Shown here piece by piece: positions 42,367 to 51,312 of a stretch of 64,000 nucleotides of DNA (position 1 is its first letter; the number at the start of each line of letters is the position of its first letter). The stretch lies in assembly GCF_025506335.1 (NCBI RefSeq), contig NZ_JANZYO010000004.1, positions 496,001 to 560,000 on the forward strand, written 5' to 3'. The stretch comes from Mumia quercus. GTDB lineage: Bacteria > Actinomycetota > Actinomycetes > Propionibacteriales > Nocardioidaceae. The notes under the pieces were generated by a model. That model was not told where the DNA came from, made no database searches, and was given only the letters and a program-made list of their open reading frames with translations. The position numbers and the translations under genes were made by a program.

Positions 42367-43311
42367 ATGCTCCAGTCTCAGCCTGCCCGGACGAAACGCC
42401 GCACACGCCTTGCGGCCGCGTCCACGGGCGCCGCGCTGGTCGCCGGTGTCGGCGGCCTCGTCATCGCCGGTGCGCCGGCCGCCAACGCCGCGAACGTCAA
42501 CCTCGACAAGCGGTTCAACTACACCTGCAAGGTCGACGCTGGCGCGCTTCCGCTCGGCAACCACGTCATCGGCGTCCGCGCCCAGGTGACGGTCCCGAGC
42601 GTGGTCTCGCGCAACCAGACGCTCCCGACCCGCAAGACCACGATCACGCTGACGCTCCCGGAGACGCTGCGCGACGCGACGTACAACCTGATCAACGGCC
42701 GCACGGCTGGGGGTGAGTCGAAGGACGCCAAGGTCACCATCTCGGCGCCTGGCGCTGCGGCGCTGACCGTTGGCATCGCCAACCTTCGGGCTCCGCAGGC
42801 GCCCGTCCCGGCGACGGCCGGCACTCCGTGGAACATCGCCACGGTCGGTGACGTCCCCGCGATCAAGGTCCCGGCACGCGCCCACACGCGCGCGTCGTTC
42901 AGCATGCCGGCGGCGTTCAGCATCGCGGCGACGGTCGTCAACTCCGGCGGCACCAGCATCCCGGTCTCGCTGGCGTGCAAGACCTCCGCCGCGCGTGTGA
43001 TCGGCTCGGTCAGCATTCCGAAGAACGCCGCCAAGGTGACCGCCAAGGCGTCGCCGAAGAAGATCAAGGCCAAGAAGACCAAGGCCAAGCTGGCCGTCAA
43101 GGTCTCCGCCGGCAGCCCCGCCGCCACCGGCAAGGTCACCGCCAAGATCGGCAAGAAGACCGTCGGCAAGGCCACCGTCAAGAACGGCAAGGCGACGATC
43201 AAGCTCAAGAAGTTCAAGAAGAAGGGCACCTACAAGATCAAGGTGACCTACAGCGGCTCGGTCTACGCCAAGAGCGCGACCAAGACCATCAAGGTGAAGG
43301 TCCGGAAGTAA
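42367..43311 (+). CDS. Secreted DUF6801-type protein with Lys-rich Ig-like C-terminus
   Basis: A 314-residue secreted protein with RBS GGAGGGAG. Signal peptide is about residues 1-41 (cut after ANAA). Residues 45-215 resemble DUF6801: FNYTCKVDAGALPLGNHVIG, RKTTITLTLPETLRD, then a late Cys in VSLACKTS. The final 90 residues are one basic Ig-like repeat (TGKVTAKIGKKTVGKATVKN, YSGSVYAKSATKTIKVK). It is a paralogue of the N-terminal domain of the 47117-49963 protein. Function unknown; the basic tail may bind cell-wall polymers. Confidence 0.8.
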   Translation: MLQSQPARTKRRTRLAAASTGAALVAGVGGLVIAGAPAANAANVNLDKRFNYTCKVDAGALPLGNHVIGVRAQVTVPSVVSRNQTLPTRKTTITLTLPETLRDATYNLINGRTAGGESKDAKVTISAPGAAALTVGIANLRAPQAPVPATAGTPWNIATVGDVPAIKVPARAHTRASFSMPAAFSIAATVVNSGGTSIPVSLACKTSAARVIGSVSIPKNAAKVTAKASPKKIKAKKTKAKLAVKVSAGSPAATGKVTAKIGKKTVGKATVKNGKATIKLKKFKKKGTYKIKVTYSGSVYAKSATKTIKVKVRK

Positions 43312-43377
43312 CGACCGACCGCACCGACTCGCGAGCACGTCAACGGCCCCCGGCGCCGTACGACCCTCCGAGGGGAC

Positions 43378-43410
43378 GAGTGCCCCGACCTGTCACGGGT
43401 CGGGGCACTC
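43378..43410 (+). terminator. Terminator after the secreted DUF6801-type gene
   Basis: Perfect 13-bp arms GAGTGCCCCGACC / GGTCGGGGCACTC with a 7-nt loop begin 67 nt past the stop; the strand continues GCTCGTTCTC. Confidence 0.75.
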
Positions 43411-43448
43411 GCTCGTTCTCCCCCGCTCCGCGCCGGCCCCGCTCTGTG

Positions 43449-43679
43449 GTTTGCCACGTCAGCGTGGCGTGTTGTGGTTGGCGCGGCTTGCTTGCCGCGC
43501 CAACCAGGGTTTGCCACGTCAGCGTGGGAAACCTTGGTGCGGGTACGGGGGGTTGCGGCGGTCGGTCGGGTTGGTGGGGGTGCCCCGGGCTGTGGTTTGC
43601 CACGCCAGCGTGGCGTGTTGTGGTTGGCGCGGTTTGCTTGCCGCGCCAACCAGGGTTTCCCACGTCAGCGTGGCAAACC
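43449..43679. repeat. A-B-A palindromic repeat element, tandem copies 2 and 3
   Basis: Most of the 407-nt gap between 43311 and 43719 is two 85-nt A-B-A units (43449-43533 and 43595-43679), almost identical and separated by 61 nt. A arms are GTTTGCCACG / CGTGGNAAAC. B is a 12-bp stem (TGGTTGGCGCGG / CCGCGCCAACCA) with an 8-nt loop. The same unit occurs at 5115-5198. No ORF is convincing inside. Confidence 0.85.
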
Positions 43680-43718
43680 GCGGAGGCGCGAGCCGACGGG
43701 GGGTGACTGGGCGAGGGG

Positions 43719-46214
43719 TCAGGGGTGCGGGACGGTGGCGGTGATGACGGAGCCGTCGGCGCGGCGGACGCCCTCGAGCGGCCCGGGGCCCGGGGTGCCG
43801 GGCAGCAGCGGGCCCTGGTCCTCGAGCGGGACGACGACCGGCTCGGCAGCCGTGACGTGCACGATCTTGCCGCGTACGGAGAACTTCGCGCCGGCGCCTT
43901 CCTCGACGGTCAGCTCGACGGAGTCGGCGGTGACGCGAACGCGGATCCGGCTCTTCTTGATCGTCAGCCGGAAGACGAGCTCGTCCCACGCCGCGGGCAG
44001 CCGCGGGTCGATCGAGAACTCGCCGTTGTAGTCCCGGAAACCACCGAACCCGTTCGCCAGCGCACCCCACACCCCGCCGGTCGACGCGACGTGGACGCCG
44101 TCGGAGGCGTTGCCGTGCAGGTCGGCCAGGTCGACGTACAGCGCCTCGGTGAAGTACCGCACCGCGAGGTCCGAGTAGCCCACCTCCGCCGCGATCAGCG
44201 CCTGGACGACCGCCGACAGCGTGGAGTCACCGGTCGTGATCGGGTCGTAGTACTCGAAGTCGCTGCGCTTCTGCTCGGTCGTGAACTGGTCGCCCTGCAG
44301 ATAGAGCGCGAGCACGACGTCGGCCTGCTTGAGCACCTGGAACCGGTAGATCACCAGCGGGTGGTAGTGCAGCAGCAGCGGCCGCTTGTCCCGCGGCGTG
44401 TGCGCGAGGTCCCACACCTCGCGCTCCAGGAAGTGCGAGTCCTGCGGGTGGATCCCGAGGTGCTCGTCGTACGGGATCGCCATCGCCTCGGCGGCGCGCT
44501 CCCACTCCTCGACCTCGTTGCTGTCGAGCCGCAGCCGCGCCACCATCCGGCTGTACGCCTGCGGCCACGCCCGCTCGAGCTCGCGTACGGCCCGCGCGGC
44601 GCGACGGAGGTTGAACCGCGCCATCACGTTCGTGAACAGGTTGTCGTTCACGACGGTCGTGTACTCGTCGGGTCCGGTGACGCCGTGGATGTGGAACGAG
44701 CCGCGCCCCTCGCTGCGCCAGAATCCGAGGTCGGTCCACAGGCGTGCCGTCTCGACGAGGATGTCGACCGCCTCGCGCATGAGGAAGTCGGTGTCGCCGG
44801 TCGCGTCCACGTAGCGGCTCAAGGCGTACGAGATGTCGGCGTCGATGTGGTACTGCGCCGTGCCGGCGGCGTAGTACGCCGACGCCTCCTCGCCGTTGAT
44901 CGTCCGCCACGGGAAGAGCGCCCCGCGGTTGGAGAGGTCGCGCGCGCGACGCCTCGCGGCGGGCAGCATGTTGTAGCGGAAGCGCAACGCGGCTCGGGCG
45001 AGCTGCGGGTACACGTACGTGAGGAACGGCAGGACGTAGATCTCGGTGTCCCAGAAGTAGTGGCCGCCGTACCCGGAGCCGGTGACGCCCTTCGCCGGGA
45101 TGCCTGCCCCCTCGGCGCGGGCCGACGCCTGCGCGACCTGGAAGAGGTTCCAGCGCATGGCCTGCTGCAGGGCGGGCTGTCCGCCGATGGTGACGTCGGC
45201 GCGTGCCCAGTAGTCGGCCAGCCACGACTTCTGGTCGTCGAACTGACGCTCGAGTCCTTCAGCCTTCACGCGGTCGAGGGTGCGGCGACACCGGTCGAGC
45301 AGCTCACGGGCAGGGACGCCGCGAGAGGTGTGGTACGAGGCGACCTTGGTGAGGCGGACGGGGTTCCCCGGCTGCGCGTCGATCTGGTACGCGACCTTCG
45401 CCATGTCCTCGTCGATGTGCACGCTGCGCTGGTGCGGGTCGACGGTCTCGAGGACGTGGTCGGCGGCGACGCCGAGCGTCATGCCGGACTCGGCGGCCTT
45501 GTAGCCGAGCATCACGCGACCGAGGTCCTCCACGGCCTCGTGGATCTGCGGCAGGAGCACGCGGCGCCCGAACCGCTCGGCCTTGCGCGGGTCCGCGCCT
45601 TCGCCCATGGCGGCCGAGCGGACGTGGTACTCGTCCTCGCCGTCCTGGCGGTTGAGGATCTGCGACGACAGCGTGATCGGTGCCGCGGCGTCGAGGAGCG
45701 TGACCTCGAACGTCATCACGGCGAGGTGGCGCTGGGTGAACGAGACCATGCGCTGGGACTTGATCCGTACGCGCTTGCCTGCAGGCGTGCGCCACACGAT
45801 CTCTCGGCACAGCACCCCCGTACGGAAGTCGAGCGTGCGTTCGTAGTCGATGAGGTCGGCGACCGGCAGCAGCAGCGGCTCGTCGTCGATGTAGAGCCGG
45901 ATGACCTTCACGTCGGGCGCGTTGACGATCGTCTGCCCGACCCGCGCGAAGCCGAACGCCTCCTCCGCGTGGTTGATCTTCCAGGTCTCGTGGAAGCCGT
46001 TCACGAACGTGCCGTGCGTGTGCGACTCGCGGCCTTCCTCGACGTTGCCCCGCATGCCGAGGTAGCCGTTGCCGACGGCGAACAACGTCTCCGTACGCCC
46101 GAGGTCCTCGGAGCTGAAGAACCGCTCGGACAGTCGCCACTCGTCGATCGGCCAGCGGTGCCGGTCGAGGTAGTCGGAGACCGGGCGGGGCGTGTCGCGA
46201 GGAACGGGGCTCAT
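43719..46214 (-). CDS. Glycoside hydrolase family 65 phosphorylase
   Basis: An 831-residue GH65 protein: N-terminal beta-sandwich (TLFAVGNGYLGMRGNVEEGR), then an (alpha/alpha)6 barrel with GYGGHYFWDTEIYVLPFLTY and the catalytic Glu in HGVTGPDEYTTVVND. The family phosphorolyses alpha-glucosides (maltose, trehalose, kojibiose, nigerose) to beta-glucose 1-phosphate and glucose. The coupled beta-phosphoglucomutase (4-nt overlap) would carry this into glycolysis, which supports a phosphorylase and not a hydrolase. Exact disaccharide unknown. Confidence 0.9.
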   Translation of the reverse strand: MSPVPRDTPRPVSDYLDRHRWPIDEWRLSERFFSSEDLGRTETLFAVGNGYLGMRGNVEEGRESHTHGTFVNGFHETWKINHAEEAFGFARVGQTIVNAPDVKVIRLYIDDEPLLLPVADLIDYERTLDFRTGVLCREIVWRTPAGKRVRIKSQRMVSFTQRHLAVMTFEVTLLDAAAPITLSSQILNRQDGEDEYHVRSAAMGEGADPRKAERFGRRVLLPQIHEAVEDLGRVMLGYKAAESGMTLGVAADHVLETVDPHQRSVHIDEDMAKVAYQIDAQPGNPVRLTKVASYHTSRGVPARELLDRCRRTLDRVKAEGLERQFDDQKSWLADYWARADVTIGGQPALQQAMRWNLFQVAQASARAEGAGIPAKGVTGSGYGGHYFWDTEIYVLPFLTYVYPQLARAALRFRYNMLPAARRRARDLSNRGALFPWRTINGEEASAYYAAGTAQYHIDADISYALSRYVDATGDTDFLMREAVDILVETARLWTDLGFWRSEGRGSFHIHGVTGPDEYTTVVNDNLFTNVMARFNLRRAARAVRELERAWPQAYSRMVARLRLDSNEVEEWERAAEAMAIPYDEHLGIHPQDSHFLEREVWDLAHTPRDKRPLLLHYHPLVIYRFQVLKQADVVLALYLQGDQFTTEQKRSDFEYYDPITTGDSTLSAVVQALIAAEVGYSDLAVRYFTEALYVDLADLHGNASDGVHVASTGGVWGALANGFGGFRDYNGEFSIDPRLPAAWDELVFRLTIKKSRIRVRVTADSVELTVEEGAGAKFSVRGKIVHVTAAEPVVVPLEDQGPLLPGTPGPGPLEGVRRADGSVITATVPHP

Positions 46215-46939
46215 ACGAGCTCACCCAGGTCGGCGACGACCACGTCGGCGCCGTGGTCGAGGAGGGTCTGGCGTCCGGCGCCGCGGTCGACGCCGATGAC
46301 GAGCCCGAAGTCGCCCGCCGCGCCCGCCTGCACTCCCGACACCGCGTCCTCGATGACGATCGCGTGGGCGTCGTCGGTCCCGAGCTGCTTCGCGGCGAAC
46401 GCGTACGTGTCGGGTGCGGGCTTGCCCGGGAGCCCGTGGTCGAGCGCGACGGCACCGTCGACGACGACCGGGAACCGGTCGGCGATGCCGGCTGCGGCCA
46501 GCACGGCGGGGGCGTTGACCGAGCTCGACACGACGGCGAGGCCGATCGGCAGGGTGGCGAGGTGGTCGAGGAGCGCGACGGAGCCCGGGTACGCGGCGAC
46601 GCCGTGCGCGGCGAGCTCGTGCTCGAACTCGGCGTTCTTGCGGTTGCCGAGCCCGCACACCGTCTCGGCGGTCGGTGGGTCGCTCGGGTCGCCCTCGGGC
46701 AGCGTCACGCCCCGCGAGGCAAGGAGCGTGCGGACGCCGTCGTAGCGGGGCTTGCCGTCGACGTACGCGAAGTAGTCCGCGTCGGTGTAGGGAGGTGAGA
46801 TCTGGTGCGCGCTCAGATAGGACGTGAAGAGCGCGGCCCAGGCGCGCATGTGCACCTCGGCAGTGGGGGTCAGAACCCCGTCGAGATCGAAGAGGGCAGC
46901 GTCGTAGTCGGCCCATCGGACCAGTGCGGACTCGGTCAC
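46211..46939 (-). CDS. Beta-phosphoglucomutase (HAD-IA)
   Basis: A 242-residue HAD protein. Nucleophile and acid/base Asp are in ALFDLDGVLTPTAEVH; further motifs are AVVSSSVNAP, GLPGKPAPDTY (Lys) and VIEDAVSGVQAG. The long N-terminal cap (YTDADYFAYVDGKPRYDGVR) matches the beta-PGM group. It converts beta-glucose 1-phosphate to glucose 6-phosphate, the step after GH65. GTG start at 46939. Divergent from the second DUF6801-type gene. Confidence 0.9.
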   Translation of the reverse strand: MTESALVRWADYDAALFDLDGVLTPTAEVHMRAWAALFTSYLSAHQISPPYTDADYFAYVDGKPRYDGVRTLLASRGVTLPEGDPSDPPTAETVCGLGNRKNAEFEHELAAHGVAAYPGSVALLDHLATLPIGLAVVSSSVNAPAVLAAAGIADRFPVVVDGAVALDHGLPGKPAPDTYAFAAKQLGTDDAHAIVIEDAVSGVQAGAAGDFGLVIGVDRGAGRQTLLDHGADVVVADLGELV

Positions 46940-47054
46940 CCTTCGAGGGTATGGGGTCGGCGCTCCAGGTGTGCGACGTGTCGGCCGAATCGGGGGGCCA
47001 CGGAGAAATCTGTGGCCGATTCCGGCATCTCGGCCCATGCTGTATCGCTGCGTG

Positions 47055-47078
47055 TCACACTGAGTTAACTCGGTGTGA
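47055..47078. promoter_or_regulatory. 24-bp palindrome upstream of the second DUF6801-type gene
   Basis: TCACACTGAGTT and AACTCGGTGTGA form a nearly perfect palindrome centred on TTAA (one symmetric mismatch), 39 nt upstream of the ATG. It may be a repressor operator, or a hairpin in the leader. The regulator is not identifiable here. Confidence 0.5.
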
Positions 47079-47116
47079 TCTGAGATACACCTTTGCGATT
47101 CTCTGGAGGGAGAACG

Positions 47117-49963
47117 ATGAAGCATGCCCCAGTGACGGCGAGAGGCCGTCGCGTGGTCGGCCCCGTCACCGCAGGAGCCCTCGTCGCCGGAACGCTGAGC
47201 GCGTTCGGCCTGGCGGCCGCAGCACCAGCAGCAGCGGCGACGGACCTGGCGAAGGACTACAACTACAAGTGCAACGTCGACGCGGCCGGCCTACCGCTGG
47301 GCGTGAAGGACGTCGGTGTCCACGCTGCGGTCGAGGTCCCTGACTCCGTCGCCCCTGGCGAGACGATCCCCGCGCGCAAGACCCAGATCACGCTGACGAT
47401 GCCGGAGGACCTGCGCGCCCCCACCGTCGGCCTGCTCGGCGCGAAGACCGCGGGCGGCAAGTCGACGGACGCGTCGATCACGATCACCGCGCCAGGTGTG
47501 AGCGATCCGCTGGTCGTTCCGATCGGCAATCTGGCGGCGCCGCAGACGGACGTCCCGACGGCGCCCAACGCTCTGTGGAAGATCCCCACCGAGGGCGACG
47601 TCCCGGCGATCACTGTGCCCGCCGGCGCGACCGAGGCGGCCACGCTGCGGATGCCGACTCGTTTCAACATCGCCGCCACGCTCGTGCAGGCCAACGGCAC
47701 CATCGTCGGCGGGGAGGGCGCGGTCAAGCTGGCCTGTGACCTCGACGCCGCTGGGCCGAACGGAGACGGCGTCTTCGGCGCCATCCCCATCGCTGCGCCT
47801 ACCAACCAGCCGCCGGTCGCGCGCGACGTCACGGTGTCTACGGGCGCGGGCGAGGCCGTCGCCGTGACGCTCGACGCCTCCGACCCGGAGGGCGAGACGC
47901 TCACGTACACCACCACCAACCCGAGCAACGGCACGCTGAGCGGCGACGCTCCGAACCTCACGTACACGCCCGCCGACGGCTTCGTCGGGACCGACTCGTT
48001 CACCTACACCGTCAGCGACGGTGTAGGTGAGGCGACCGCGACCGTGACCGTGAACGTCGACGGCGGCGCAGGACCGGTCACCACCCAGGACATCGACTGG
48101 GAGGATCCGGTGCACCGCGGCACATTCGCGGACCTGACCAAGATCACGCTGGCCGGCAGTGGCGGCGAGGGCACCCTCACGTACAAGCTGGGTGCGCTCA
48201 CCGGCCCGAACGGCGGCAGCAACGTGTGGTTGTCGGTCGCGGGCAAGGTCGCGACGATCCAGGTCTCGGAGGACGCTGGCGTCGGCGACTACAGCTTCAA
48301 CTACACCGCGACCGACGAGGCCGGCCAGTCGAGCACCTCGACGGTGCGGTTCACCGTGGTCAACGCCGTCCCCCTCGTCGCGGATCGTACGTTCACCACG
48401 ACGAAGGACAAGCCGTTCGACGGGTGGCCCTGGGCGCGGGACCTCGACTCCAACGGCCCGTTCGTCTGGAACACCCCCGAGACCCGGTTCACGTACGGGA
48501 CGCCGCAGCACGGCACGATCAGGGACTTCTTCACCGCCGACGACAACCCGGCGAGCCCGGACTCCCAGTTCGCGGCGATCAAGCACAAGTACACCTACGT
48601 GCCGGACCCGGGCTTCGTCGGGACCGACTCCTTCACGGTGACGATGACCGACAAGACCGGGGACTCGACGACGGGGACGGTGACGATCAATGTCGTCGAG
48701 CCCCCGAAGCCTGCGGCGGGCGTCCTGAACGACGTCCGGTACCGGTGCGAGTACGCGATCCGCACCGGCCCCGACGGGATGCCGACGACCGATCCGTCGG
48801 CTCCGATCGACCCGTCGCTGAGCGATCTCGTCGGCGCCATCATGGGCGGCGACGCCACGTTCCGCGTGGACGTGAAGGCCCACATGCCCCAGCAGCTGAA
48901 GCCGGGCGAGAAGTTCACCGTTCCCGACACCGACATCACCCTGAAGATGGCCCAGCCGATGGCGGAACTTCTCGCGGGCACCGACTTCAGCACGTCGCAG
49001 CCCGGCGAGTACCCGCCTCTCGACGAGACAGGGTTCGGCCAGACGGCCGTTGCCGGTCAGGCGACCGCGACGGCGGTGTTCACCGAGACGGCGACCGGAC
49101 GGACGTACGAGCTGCCGATGTCGGACCTCGAGTCCGCCGACGTGCCGATGTCGCTGCCGGTGCCCGCCGACGGCGTCGCGATCCCGGTGAAGGGCGGCCT
49201 GCCCGAGCTGACGGCACCGACGTCGGGTGCGCTCGAGGTCTCGATGCCGAAGAAGATGTTCATCAACTCCGTCCTCACGCCCGGCGTGCTCGGCGGGTTC
49301 ATCCAGGCTGTCGGGCTCGACTGCACCGCGATGGACGGTGAGGCGCTGACGATCGGCAGCATCGAGGTCAGCGACGAGCCCAGCACGCCGGCGCCGGTGG
49401 CGTCGTCGGTCAAGGCGTCGGCGGCGACGGCACGCTACGGCATCTCGCCGCGCGTGAACGTCGTGGTCTCGCCCGGCAAGGCCGGAGGCAAGGTCGAGGT
49501 CCGTCAGGGCAGCAGGCTGCTCGCCCGTACGACGGTCGTCAACGGCCGCACCACGGTCACCCTGCCCCGTACGGCGCTGAAGCCGGGGACGCACACCCTG
49601 TCGGTGCGCTACCTCGGTGACGCGTCCACCAAGCCGTCGTCGACGTCGCTTCGCCTGAAGGTCGTCAAGGCGAAGGCATCCGTGGCCGCGAAGGTGACGA
49701 CCAAGAAGGTCGTGGCCGGCAAGACGCGTGCCAAGGTGCGGGTGACGGTGAAGGCCAGCGGCTTCACGCCGTCCGGCAAGGTCGCGGTCTACCACCGCGG
49801 CAAGAAGGTCGGCACCGCGACGCTGCGTAAGAACGGCAGCGTGGTCGTCCGTCTCAAGAAGCTGCCGAAGGCAGGCAAGGGCACGCTGAAGGTGCGCTAC
49901 CTCGGCAACGCCACGACCGGTGCTGCGACCAAGACCATCAAGGTCTCGGTGAAGCGGCGCTGA
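47117..49963 (+). CDS. Large secreted multidomain protein (two DUF6801-like, cadherin-like and Ig-like repeats)
   Basis: A 948-residue protein with RBS GGAGGGAG. The signal peptide is about residues 1-41 (AAAPAAAA). Domain order: DUF6801-like (45-220; YNYKCNVDAAGLPLGVKDVG), a cadherin/tandem Ig-like repeat (230-315; TYTPADGFVGTDSFTYTVSD), a cadherin-like middle (330-410), another repeat with PGFVGTDSFTVTMTD (410-535), a second DUF6801-like domain (540-760; VRYRCEYAI) and two basic Ig-like domains (765-948) ending SVKRR. It is likely displayed on or bound to the cell surface as an adhesin or matrix protein, by inference. Confidence 0.8.
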   Translation: MKHAPVTARGRRVVGPVTAGALVAGTLSAFGLAAAAPAAAATDLAKDYNYKCNVDAAGLPLGVKDVGVHAAVEVPDSVAPGETIPARKTQITLTMPEDLRAPTVGLLGAKTAGGKSTDASITITAPGVSDPLVVPIGNLAAPQTDVPTAPNALWKIPTEGDVPAITVPAGATEAATLRMPTRFNIAATLVQANGTIVGGEGAVKLACDLDAAGPNGDGVFGAIPIAAPTNQPPVARDVTVSTGAGEAVAVTLDASDPEGETLTYTTTNPSNGTLSGDAPNLTYTPADGFVGTDSFTYTVSDGVGEATATVTVNVDGGAGPVTTQDIDWEDPVHRGTFADLTKITLAGSGGEGTLTYKLGALTGPNGGSNVWLSVAGKVATIQVSEDAGVGDYSFNYTATDEAGQSSTSTVRFTVVNAVPLVADRTFTTTKDKPFDGWPWARDLDSNGPFVWNTPETRFTYGTPQHGTIRDFFTADDNPASPDSQFAAIKHKYTYVPDPGFVGTDSFTVTMTDKTGDSTTGTVTINVVEPPKPAAGVLNDVRYRCEYAIRTGPDGMPTTDPSAPIDPSLSDLVGAIMGGDATFRVDVKAHMPQQLKPGEKFTVPDTDITLKMAQPMAELLAGTDFSTSQPGEYPPLDETGFGQTAVAGQATATAVFTETATGRTYELPMSDLESADVPMSLPVPADGVAIPVKGGLPELTAPTSGALEVSMPKKMFINSVLTPGVLGGFIQAVGLDCTAMDGEALTIGSIEVSDEPSTPAPVASSVKASAATARYGISPRVNVVVSPGKAGGKVEVRQGSRLLARTTVVNGRTTVTLPRTALKPGTHTLSVRYLGDASTKPSSTSLRLKVVKAKASVAAKVTTKKVVAGKTRAKVRVTVKASGFTPSGKVAVYHRGKKVGTATLRKNGSVVVRLKKLPKAGKGTLKVRYLGNATTGAATKTIKVSVKRR

Positions 49964-49972
49964 TCAAGCGTC

Positions 49973-50002
49973 GGCGCCGCCCGTCCCCCGACGGGCGGCG
50001 CC
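49973..50002 (+). terminator. Terminator after the large secreted gene
   Basis: Perfect 13-bp GC-rich arms (GGCGCCGCCCGTC / GACGGGCGGCGCC) with a CCCC loop start 10 nt after the stop. Confidence 0.8.
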
Positions 50003-50057
50003 GCACGAGGCGGTCACGGACTCACCCTCACGAGGCCGGGACCGCCGCCGCACAACG

Positions 50058-50096
50058 CTGAGGCCTCGGTCCCTCCCTCCGGGATCGAGGCCTCAG
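50058..50096. terminator. Second convergent terminator hairpin
   Basis: CTGAGGCCTCGGTCCC pairs with GGGATCGAGGCCTCAG (16 bp, one G-T pair) around TCCCTCC. It lies 14 nt from the stop of the convergent glutaryl-CoA dehydrogenase gene and likely ends that transcript. Confidence 0.7.
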
Positions 50097-50109
50097 TCGT
50101 GCACGGGGA

Positions 50110-51312
50110 CTAGCGGAACGCCGGCTGGCCCGTGAGCGCCTGGCCGAGCACCAGCGTGTGCATCTCGGTGGTCCCCTCGTACGTGAGGACGGACTCGAGG
50201 TTGTTCATGTGGCGGATGACGGGGTACTCCAGCGAGATGCCGTTGGCGCCCAGGATCGTACGGGCGGTGCGGCAGATCTCCAGCGCCTCACGGACGTTGT
50301 TGAGCTTGCCCATGCTCACCTGCTCGGGACGGAGCGTGCCGGCGTCCTTGCGTCGGCCGAGGTGCAGCGCGAGCAGGACACCCTTGGCGTACTCGAGCGC
50401 CATGTCGGCGAGCTTCTGCTGGGTCAGCTGGAACCCGCTGATGGGGCGGCCGAACTGCTCCCGCTCGCCTGCGTACGCGAGCGCGGCCTCGTACGAGGAG
50501 CGCGCCGCGCCCATCGCGCCCCAGACGATCCCGTATCGCGCCTCGTTGAGGCACGACAGCGGGCCACGGAGGCCGGTGGCTTCGGGCAGGACCGCGTCGC
50601 TGGGCAGGCGGACCTCGTCGAGCACGATCTCGCCCGTGACCGAGGCGCGCAGCGACAGCTTGTGCAGGATCTCGGGCGCGGAGAACCCGGGCGTACGGGT
50701 CGGGACGACGAACCCACGGACGTCCGCCGGGTCGTCGCTGGTCTGGGCCCACACGACGGCGACGTCGGCCACCGGCGCGTTCGTGATCCACATCTTGCGG
50801 CCGTTGAGGATCCAGTCGCCCCCGGCGTCGCGGCGGGCGCGGGTGCGCATGCTGCCGGGGTCGGAGCCGTGGTCGGGCTCGGTCAGGCCGAAGCAGCCGA
50901 TCGCCTCGCCCGCGGCCATGCGCGGGAGCCACGTCTCCTTGTGCTCCTCGCTGCCGAAGCGCCAGATCGCGTACATCGCGAGCGAGCCCTGCACCGACAC
51001 CAGCGAGCGAAGCCCGGAGTCGGACGCCTCGAGCTCGAGGCACGCGAGGCCGTACTCGGTCGCACTCATCCCGGCGCAGCCGTAGCCCTCGAGGTGCATC
51101 CCGAGGACGCCGAGCGCGCCGAGCTCCTTGGCGAGCCCGCGGATGTCAGGGATCGCGCCGCGCTCGAACCAGTCGGCGACGTACGGGTCGACCCGCTCGG
51201 CGCACAGGTGACGCACCGAGTCACGGACCGACAGCTCGTCCGCGCTCAGGAGGTCGTCGATCCCGGCCGGGTCGTGGGGGTTGAAGGCGGGGCGGGAGGA
51301 GGTGGCGGTCAT
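50110..51312 (-). CDS. gcdH: Glutaryl-CoA dehydrogenase
   Basis: A 400-residue acyl-CoA dehydrogenase. It carries the GCDH-type segments FGLTEPDHGSDPGSMRTRAR, GRKMWITNAPVADVAVVWA, GPLSCLNEARYGIVWG and KLNNVREALEICRTARTILG. The catalytic Glu is in LTYEGTTEMHTLVLG. It oxidatively decarboxylates glutaryl-CoA to crotonyl-CoA using FAD, in lysine and glutarate breakdown. The ATG overlaps the upstream aldehyde dehydrogenase stop. Confidence 0.93.
   Translation of the reverse strand: MTATSSRPAFNPHDPAGIDDLLSADELSVRDSVRHLCAERVDPYVADWFERGAIPDIRGLAKELGALGVLGMHLEGYGCAGMSATEYGLACLELEASDSGLRSLVSVQGSLAMYAIWRFGSEEHKETWLPRMAAGEAIGCFGLTEPDHGSDPGSMRTRARRDAGGDWILNGRKMWITNAPVADVAVVWAQTSDDPADVRGFVVPTRTPGFSAPEILHKLSLRASVTGEIVLDEVRLPSDAVLPEATGLRGPLSCLNEARYGIVWGAMGAARSSYEAALAYAGEREQFGRPISGFQLTQQKLADMALEYAKGVLLALHLGRRKDAGTLRPEQVSMGKLNNVREALEICRTARTILGANGISLEYPVIRHMNNLESVLTYEGTTEMHTLVLGQALTGQPAFR

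Noticed and set aside
40555-43338. 927-codon minus-strand ORF
   Set aside because: Antisense to the PAP2-kinase fusion and the secreted gene; high-GC artefact without recognisable domains.
43441-43690. CRISPR array
   Set aside because: Repeats are palindromes in an A-B-A pattern with no equal unique spacers and no cas genes nearby; they match the 5.1 kb copy as a dispersed element.
43725-46745. 1006-codon plus-strand ORF
   Set aside because: Antisense shadow of the GH65 and beta-phosphoglucomutase genes, which carry clear catalytic motifs.
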